Shown in pieces: positions 25,101-27,853 of a stretch of 27,853 nt of DNA. The notes under the pieces were generated by a model. It worked only from the letters and a program-made list of their open reading frames with translations, did not search any database and was not told the origin of the DNA. Each line of letters starts with the position of its first letter. The first letter of the stretch is position 1. Source of the stretch: a virus. A program made the position numbers and the translations under genes. The stretch covers positions 1 through 27,853 of the IMG/VR virus record IMGVR_UViG_3300010354_000484; one strand, 5' to 3'.

Positions 25101-26879
25101 TGCTTGATTATATTCTTGAATTCTATCTCCATTTGCTTCTAAAATAGTTCTCGATAGTATTTCGGTTTCAATATTATATGATGGTAATGAATTTGATGCA
25201 ACATACATGTATTCATCATTCTCATTATATACATTTTGAATATCGCATGTTATAATATCATTTCCATATTGTAATTCGGCACCAATACTAGACGCTTTCT
25301 TTAAATTTCTTCTAATATCATAAAGTAATGATGAATTATACGTAAATCCACTTAAGTTATCTAAAAGAATTTCTTTTGTTGCTTTGTTAATACTCGAAAC
25401 AATAGCATCGGAATACTCAACTATTTGAGTGTTCCTTCTGAGAATTTCTACCTCATCTCCAACTTTTAGAGAAGATTTGTCAATATCAGAATATAGTGAG
25501 AATGTTGATCCTGAAATATTTTTTACTTGGTATCTTACCGATGTGTTATAAATCCAGGAATTTGAAAAAATTTCTTTTTTAGTTTTATCTTCATCTGGAT
25601 TTTTAATTATTTCACCAAGATTTTTAACATAAATTACTTCTCCCTCATCTGTAAAGTTAATATCGGATACTGGGACAAATTTAGATAAAACTCCTGTTAT
25701 TCTTAATTCAACTGGTCTGGTTAAATCAGCTTCTTCATAACCGACCATTACTTCATCAAAACGTATATCAGATGTTGATGGAATTTCAGTTTCAATTCCA
25801 CTACATCCTAAGAACTGATTAATAGTTCTATCTGTATATGTTATTGTATTTCCTGCAGAAAATACAGTTCCAGAATTTGGAAATTCTACAGTAGAATCTA
25901 CAGTAATTACTTGAGATCCAGCAGGAACATCTCCAATTACTCTTGTTCTACCAGGAACATTGAAAGTTCCCTCAATTAAAGCATTCTCACTAAATCCAAC
26001 AAATAATGATAGTTTGTAATATGTAAGTCCACTATTTGATAAAATTTCTACCTCAGAAACCGATGCTTTAGTGTCTGGGTCTGTAGATTTTCTAATTGTT
26101 TGACCAATTAGTTTGAGTGGATCTCCAGAAATTCTTTCTGCAATAACAATTTCTCTTCTAATAAATTCAGAAGCAGATGGTTTAATTAGATATTCTTCTA
26201 AATCAATAACTCTTGGAGTTACTCCATATAGAACATTAAATAGTATTCTAAAAGACTCTTCAGTACCTTTAGATGCATAAAAAGCATGTGCCTCTTTGAT
26301 AAAGTTGCTTACATCCAGTTCTGGTACAAAATCTAGATCTTCTAGTCCAGGAGTAAGACTATATTTAACTTTTTTATAAAATTCTTTTAAAAATAAAGAA
26401 CTTAAGTTTATAACTCTTGACCCGGCAGAGTGAGAGTCTGCCTCAGAAGTGCTGAATACTATTTCACCCTTTTCAATTTCAGAATGGTATGTTGTTATTC
26501 CACTAAATCCACGAACACAACCGATAAAGGTGTTACCTTGTATTTCGGAATATGTAATAATTTCATCATCTATTTTTAATAAACCATAATTTCTTGGAAA
26601 TCCTTTTGTATCGCCAATTTCAATAGTATCAGATGTGTCAGTAATATCATATTCTAGTGTTGACTCTCCAGTAATGACTTCTGGTGTCAAATTATCTAAC
26701 TTTAAATATTGATCTAAATTCTCTACAATATCAATTGATCCGCCAGGAGCTTCTTGAGAAATGTAATATTGTTTTAAAAACTCTGCTGCTTTTGGAGATT
26801 CTGAAAGAATAAATTCTGGAAGCTGATTTTCTAGAATTTGATGAATTTTTACTCTAGTTTCAAAACCCGTTTTTATCAT
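13179..26879 (-). CDS. Giant 4566-aa mosaic virion structural protein in the gene 7 position
   Basis: One uninterrupted frame encodes roughly half a megadalton. It sits between gp6 and gp8, where T4 has gp7 (1032 aa, wedge initiator), so a baseplate role is inferred; I see no direct similarity to T4 gp7. Order: N-terminal head (about 1-280, HQILENQLPEFILSESPKAA); repeated HGF-GD-YYVIKID and Gly-Tyr modules; YHYH-like domain (about 1215-1310); block with DNDYYQTLSYTVKS (about 2320-2350); FLNGIFQTP module (about 3200); 48-aa tandem repeats (about 3330-3505); 56-aa tandem repeats (about 3510-3735); Asn/Ala-rich domain (about 3846-4000); YVNNVLQVPGEGY motif (about 4120); and a conserved-looking end (RFSWGRLSGF, ISIGVTG). 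Start: AGGA 4 bases before ATG, one base after the gp6 stop. Similar N- and C-termini are, from memory, found in cyanophage structural proteins. Confidence 0.88.
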   Translation of the reverse strand: MIKTGFETRVKIHQILENQLPEFILSESPKAAEFLKQYYISQEAPGGSIDIVENLDQYLKLDNLTPEVITGESTLEYDITDTSDTIEIGDTKGFPRNYGLLKIDDEIITYSEIQGNTFIGCVRGFSGITTYHSEIEKGEIVFSTSEADSHSAGSRVINLSSLFLKEFYKKVKYSLTPGLEDLDFVPELDVSNFIKEAHAFYASKGTEESFRILFNVLYGVTPRVIDLEEYLIKPSASEFIRREIVIAERISGDPLKLIGQTIRKSTDPDTKASVSEVEILSNSGLTYYKLSLFVGFSENALIEGTFNVPGRTRVIGDVPAGSQVITVDSTVEFPNSGTVFSAGNTITYTDRTINQFLGCSGIETEIPSTSDIRFDEVMVGYEEADLTRPVELRITGVLSKFVPVSDINFTDEGEVIYVKNLGEIIKNPDEDKTKKEIFSNSWIYNTSVRYQVKNISGSTFSLYSDIDKSSLKVGDEVEILRRNTQIVEYSDAIVSSINKATKEILLDNLSGFTYNSSLLYDIRRNLKKASSIGAELQYGNDIITCDIQNVYNENDEYMYVASNSLPSYNIETEILSRTILEANGDRIQEYNQATLKYSVISFDTDVPFITGDEVYYSPESQEIPGLAEGLYYVRVLSDANKIKLYTSRSFIPTDDFIEFGDLPSGSGSHTFTLSRQNNLQIGPQKSLKKFKLNPDIQYGSATKTTADTIGILIDGVEISSYKTNDRIFYGPLEEVKILNSGQNYDVINPPFIQISAGIGTTALVNVVVQGSVKEVLVDPQDFDIDDAISATLTGGNGSGCILKPITSRRYREIEFNAASTSQGGGLDVDNDDLSFINNHNIVSGQALVYLTNDNNPISIGTFRGSNDAVGEYLEHNGVYYAQVTGPKTIRIYKTKTDYVAGINTVGFTTESNSGIQKFRISESKKTVTGIEVVNPGDGYTNRKLKVKPVGISTLDDSVNFKNHGFNNKDIVEYYSEGGSISGLSSTTQYYVIKIDNDKFRLADAGIGATITSNYDRKNYAKFSSVGSGYQVFKYPNISVQVNVRFRDGISGIVSAYPVVRGSIIDTYLYENGTEYGSTILNLHKKPLYEVKTGKDAQIKTFVRGGKIVSVQVLSGGRDYYSTPELKVNGEGIGAKLRAVVQNNVITEVIILNGGVNYVDDTTSVTIINPGSDVALDPIVRGLTVNRFARFGDIDLRKSITNLKYSVVGYSTDIGKNYYGDSGSGHSPIIGWALDGNPIYGPYGYSDPEDSDSDIKILQSGYTLNITNVENRPTSFGRGFFIDDYTFDNSGDLDVCNGRYCKTPDFPKGTYAYFVSVESSLAVNKIIPKFPYFVGDQFRSNLLDDSYIVNQYFDFNSGNIIRNTLPYNVSDPYSGSDFLVESNEITNQTSKVISVLSGSVDYLTLSEPGSNYKLGDFAVFDNTGTGGGGASAEVSLIRGKTVNQLDTEIIKYEDVVLVWNNENEVSGYISTTHTFNQNDNVYLTGISTDLKGVLGKNYIVGVSSERTFLYKNLPSSPIAGVVTDIFLSELTPNISIGSTIRIGSEILSVLNRFDTRKILRVRRGSSGLAHTASTSVDLLPSYISLPVKTPRFQSTLNKFIYFNPNESIGVGNSVGFSTSVESTIAIGENLIENVSIPTQSIRVPNHPFKTNERVLIKKPSGTAALSVQDTPTGPINSILTGTSEEVFYVIKKSDDLIGIVTSVGLTTTTNGLFFASNGSDNFEYYIRTDYDQITADVNRVTTLVSLSTSHGLENGDTINLSLNSNQVIGIGTSTSVKIKFDENNSKILVNPIGFASENVNLEKDIINLVSHGFFNGDKVYYTSDLVMSGVDTGYYYIKVLDENNFTLCETLYDVSAFPQNIVSIASTGGLSHELSLVNPELRIINNNDLVFDLSDSSLIGYSLKFFYDKDFKNEFVSVGNTNNFAVIGVGTIGISSEASVTLKYNSNNPQSLFYTLEKSGFISTSDIDVKNSSKISYNQSTYTGRYKVFDANLNSTQFKISLTKIPESLTYNKSQCDNISYTTNSTTALGGIARLSLTGGGTGYKKLPVISSFNTTFGDGAKVFSGSYNIGKIDNVQIIDPGFEYPSDVTLRPQALVPSTFFITDSDFVSSIDLQFGGKNYTSPPELVLINSDGIKINNGIIEPIINGSSIGSIKIVESPNGLNASTHTLKAINNSNGFSVTNVLYSQGAGIVTCKLLTPIVGFSTNVVNVGDKIFVEGFEKYGSTGDGFNSEDHQYEFFTVSDYRNLNPAEVEFDLSNYTSNAGIAVTSPNFATIVRYEDYPRFSVIKGSSSFRIGDSLLLKLSNNNYFETDWVVTDAKLNFIKAVGRYNLNIGDNILGTYSGTRAKIDSVISNDARFEINYSIRKDLGWLDNTGKLNEDYQVIPDNDYYQTLSYTVKSPITFEESTSSVNSLLHTTGLKNFSDTEVKSEAAASIGSTTIDALAVFDFIDQRRVDTINNFDFGVDTDTLESRSNRIKVKNKKLSGYIECRTNRVLKIDDISQQFSNTRSSLNPYVELPFDDSFGRYLIQIIDPNSSNVQVTEALVVKSPNDVITFEKSSIFNTDEQLVDVEANKDEFDNTSLRFYPLDPNDTDYDIKIIKSSFNSDTVGISTLSVGFVNLVGAVNYAAVGITTEIISANTDNVESYYVTAEVYDKNRDVFRNIVELYITHDGTNTYQSEYFLDTLSTDSNSNSFIGTFTSRIDGDNIFIDYENVGFDGDVLIRSKVVGFGSTAVGFGTYRSILEGQIEGSERSFKYESRYTSVSSASTSIANFVKEEVSTIKSLVRVSYGDTSALHQVLLINNNGTCGVVQYPFVSIGSTSGIGTFGPEFSGSNGQLLFYPDASITDVVNISSFNESIYTLSDLENVYPSLEYGKVRDQLELLFYNAVNGNRANKTRFTLKSDGYPVFSKRFNPASTDYLVPDTGLIKIKNHFFSTGERLTYTPRSTFIGINSVSVSIGATLTQSGVVTTILPSEVYAIKIDNDQLKLATRKDYAEAGIAVTFTDAGSGNSHELEMYKKLEKSLITIDGIAQYPLAYTPINTILYENSGSISDNDTIFSLQSIQNILPEDIVKIDDELMRVTNVGLSTSSTAAITGVGTYYNLEVRRAQLGTVAIAHTDGTAVRVYSGNYNIVSSDIHFTAAPTGKISNIRNSSNLNFERAVFGGRVYLRNDYTNNRIFDDISSNFTGLGQTYTTYVGGLNTTGIQTGSSLVFLNGIFQTPTTQNNPLNNYDYVSNSGISSIVFTGITSSNGNLVISEYDVNQNQLPRGGVIVSIGATQGLGFAPLYPAQIGIITNASGGIGSIVSIAQTVFPTDRDPLDIVTFNYDNTTGVCTFTLSEEHNLKVGDSLSLYGLEFECNSQEAVQSINVVSAVYTESTGIATITLASPHGLIQNRDYIKLSGLEFSCDSWTGITTYNVTAADYTESTGITTIITNANHGLEVGDYVKLANLEFSCNSWTGIATYNVTNLEYNEVSGIATVFLDAEHGLDVGDYVRLADIELSCTSEHIGFSSTKFPYPAGLDDYGDPYPQSSSNTLGGTWDVYRTIVGTSGTSLVFNVGVSTISHTYASGGTATIGITSSIFPYPGGSHGTLGNTYDVYRVLTGTSGTTIVVNGGISTIAHTYVSGGTATIGITTSFFPYPGASANTLGDTYDVFPLRTGSIGTSLVLNVGVSTIAHTYVGGGVAIVGVTTTIFPYPGAGPTGGIYKALTGTSGTSVTVNGGISTIAHTYVGSGICTVGLEWHDYNYGSGYYNNNVSIAITSPTGNAAQISAVVGVGGTLIFTIDNAGSGYASTNTRIDISEPSYENLSVVGVSRLGIGSTTATGSNALISLKVGANDNINYDGTFYDGANLIDSNAQLIADVAVGRMLAAFPGFSVPGGNSECSDDIKTVLSGITYGLRFGGNDKVYDAANVYATGNYLEGEEEESIYAFEQVKDLAIEAMTNTPITIGGYSNLEQVFDLTVIGDTSGVAGIYTSTDCANVASAINSYIGIITTTIDTGTIPTSKTVAPGSLFQVTDFKISRPGYGFEVGDVFKPVGLVTDGRLANPISDFEITVLQTFTDKIASWEVGEFDYIDSIKDLQDGIRRRFPLYFSGQLLSFETNKNDRDSSLIDLGNLLLIYVNNVLQVPGEGYEFTGGTSFIFSTAPDPEDSVVIFFYNGTKNVDSVSVNVAETVKVGDIVKLDSSPSISGSVSQENRTIFSIPASDILETNSYNGLGIDDANYRPLSWTKQKIDRIINGEKVYKSRDSIEALVYPTCRIIKNVTNADTELFVDDAQFFNYEENESSITIESVGGIIIPQTELETAKVTASIGAGGTISSLSIVSGGSGYIGVSTEISFATPENVGVGIGTTASATIAITNGSLTAPITITNPGYGYTQAPIVLVSTPQFNKENITNITTVEGFAGIITGIGTTTGTGSHPLALKLNLKNPGSNFTGLEVGYPIYIHNTHVGNGVTSVDSDDSAVVGIGTTFLDNIYYIHSITKSTENAEIITNIDSGSVIVGIASTGDLLGRFSWGRLSGFNRGLSPISIGVTGYTMNVGLSTFPTIQRRDFGLRNNGSLRKDLG
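15670..16350 (-). repeat. In-frame tandem array A: about four 168-bp (56-aa) units
   Basis: Within the giant gene, units carrying FPYPG, a Y-D-V-Y/F strand, GTSGT, VSTIAHTYV and GGTATIGIT follow each other. The marker TATGGGA on the plus strand recurs at 15793, 15961 and 16129, exactly 168 bases apart. A related TAAGGGA at 16330 shows that the first-translated unit carries an extra 11 codons. The two central units share an identical 26-base stretch (15982-16007 and 16150-16175). Confidence 0.88.
16355..16880 (-). repeat. In-frame tandem array B: four 144-147-bp (48-49-aa) units
   Basis: Each unit reads roughly Y-x-E-x-(S/T)-GIAT, then HGL-x-x-GDYVKL, then LEFSCNSWTGIATYNVT. Equivalent points on the plus strand fall at 16401, 16545 and 16689 (144 bases apart) and at 16836 (147). 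The unit translated first is the most divergent, with FECNSQEAVQ in place of FSCDSWTGIT. The array directly precedes array A in the protein. Confidence 0.87.
22940..23240 (-). other. YHYH-like domain inside the giant protein
   Basis: Residues about 1215-1310 of the 4566-aa protein contain GHSPIIGWALDGNPIYGPYG, then LDVCNGRYCKTPDFPKGTYA and YFVS. DG-x-PIYGPYGY, LD-x-CNGR and a G-T-Y ending are the hallmarks of the YHYH family (proteins of unknown function in bacteria and eukaryotes). The eponymous histidines are replaced: GTYAYF stands where GTYHYH is expected. Two cysteines flank NGRY. Confidence 0.75.
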
Positions 26880-26880
26880 T

Positions 26881-27853
26881 TTATCCTCTCTTTAATGCCC
26901 CGTTTGAATAACTTGAAGTGACTTTAAATCCAACGCCGGATATCTGTTCTCCAGATGTAATAGTATCTTTAACCATATTTATCTTACTATTTTCAACATT
27001 AAAGTTTAAGTATAAATCCTTTAATCCAATAACATCATTTGATTCTGGATATGCCTGAACCTCAACTATATTATTTGTTTTTGTTGTTCCTGATATATTG
27101 AGAGTTGTCAGATTGATCTCACCCTTAATGTAATCAACAGTTCCAGCAGACTTTACAACAACAACTGGTTCACCCAAATTCCCAGACTCTTTAACTATTG
27201 AAATAATTCCTTTACCACTACCATCAAGATCTCCATTAGAATTTTTATTTGGAACATCAGTAAGAAAAACTTCACTGGAATCTCCAATTAGAGTAAATCC
27301 AGTACTCTTAATATTATATCCTTTTGGATTTACATGGAATTGGTTACCAAAGCAAAGCTCATATTGAGCATACTGGTTGATAGATGCTTTCAAATTTCTT
27401 CTGATTATAACCCTCGTAATATTTGATGTGACCGATTCCTCAACACTATCGACAAGTTTTACAATTTTACTATATCTAAATCTCCCACCAAATTTATTTA
27501 CATCTGTAGATTGTGAATATGTGTTTATAGTATTTGTTATTTTAGTTTTTAAATCCTGTATATTTGTTACCTTTGATGGGTTATAGTATACATAACTATC
27601 AATTTCGACAAACAAAACTTGAAGGTCTATAATTTTTTGATTTATTCCAGAAAGACTATATCCCTTTAATTTTGAAAGGATTTGTCTTTTATCGAAGTCT
27701 GAAATATAATCACCATTTTTTGGTTTAATACTAATAATAACATTACCATACTCCGGTGGATCAAGTTCTTCTCCACCAACTATAGAAACAGATTCTGTAT
27801 TTGGATAAATTTCTCTTATAAGTGCCTCATAATCACGTGAAGTTACCGCACGA
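26881..27853 (-). CDS. gp6: Baseplate wedge subunit gp6, C-terminal 323 aa (runs off the right edge)
   Basis: The frame is open from the right edge to the TAA at 26883-26881. The first visible residues are RAVTSRDYEALIREIYPNTE, then SVSIVGGEELDPPEYGNVII and SIKPKNGDYISDF. This RAVT-DY-YPN-SV-GGE-PP-YG-V-I-IKP pattern is characteristic of gp6 of T4-like phages, which belongs to the baseplate J-like group. In T4 gp6 (660 aa) forms the inner ring joining the six wedges and couples baseplate opening to sheath contraction; about half of that length is visible. The rest (residues such as YVYYNPSKVTNIQDLKTKI, and a C-terminal GFKVTSSYSNGALKRG) shows no break. A TTG at 27615 is an internal leucine, not a start. 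Its last codons contain the AGGA ribosome-binding site of the giant gene, which starts one base after the stop. Confidence 0.93.
   Translation of the reverse strand, partial: RAVTSRDYEALIREIYPNTESVSIVGGEELDPPEYGNVIISIKPKNGDYISDFDKRQILSKLKGYSLSGINQKIIDLQVLFVEIDSYVYYNPSKVTNIQDLKTKITNTINTYSQSTDVNKFGGRFRYSKIVKLVDSVEESVTSNITRVIIRRNLKASINQYAQYELCFGNQFHVNPKGYNIKSTGFTLIGDSSEVFLTDVPNKNSNGDLDGSGKGIISIVKESGNLGEPVVVVKSAGTVDYIKGEINLTTLNISGTTKTNNIVEVQAYPESNDVIGLKDLYLNFNVENSKINMVKDTITSGEQISGVGFKVTSSYSNGALKRG

Noticed and set aside
26881-27615. A separate 244-aa gene beginning at a TTG codon
   Set aside because: The frame is open upstream to the window edge and encodes conserved gp6 sequence (RAVTSRDYEAL onward), so the TTG is an internal leucine.

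Overview
This window is a late structural-gene block of a T4-like myovirus, most likely a marine one infecting cyanobacteria (a SAR11-type host is possible). The sequence is AT-rich. Every supported gene lies on the minus strand, packed with 1-base overlaps or gaps of a few bases. Six genes are recognised from T4 or T4-like family signatures: gp6, gp8, gp13, gp14, gp15 and the start of a probable gp16. Their order 6 - (giant) - 8 - (giant) - small genes - 13 - 14 - 15 - 16 follows T4 morphogenetic order.

Layout in the direction of transcription (right to left): 27853-26881 is the C-terminal half of baseplate wedge protein gp6. 26879-13179 is one uninterrupted 4566-aa reading frame in the gene 7 position, a mosaic of repeated beta-rich modules with an internal YHYH-like domain and two adjacent tandem-repeat arrays. 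A T4-type late promoter (TATAAATA) follows, then gp8 (13143-11593). Next is a 2364-aa DUF4815-type structural protein with a ten-proline tract (11589-4495). Two small overlapping genes (4485-4285 and 4298-4131; the second is a 55-aa gene started by a strong ribosome-binding site) lead to a second TATAAATA promoter. After that come a 114-aa and a 160-aa small structural protein, neck proteins gp13 and gp14, tail completion protein gp15, and the first 40 codons of a probable small terminase gp16, which runs off the left end.

Functionally, the right two thirds would build the baseplate wedge and its periphery. The left third would build the neck and head-tail junction and begin the packaging genes. 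T4 has gp9, gp10, gp11, gp12 and wac (fibritin) between gp8 and gp13; here I see only the 2364-aa protein and four small ORFs, so the outer baseplate is built differently. Two giant ORFs take up about three quarters of the window.

The most notable signal is modular sharing. The same Gly-x-Gly-Tyr beta-module recurs in gp14, gp8, the 2364-aa protein and the 4566-aa protein, and other modules recur many times inside the giant. No RNA genes, CRISPR arrays, insertion sequences, integration sites or metabolic genes were seen. No gene-free stretch exceeds about 35 bases.
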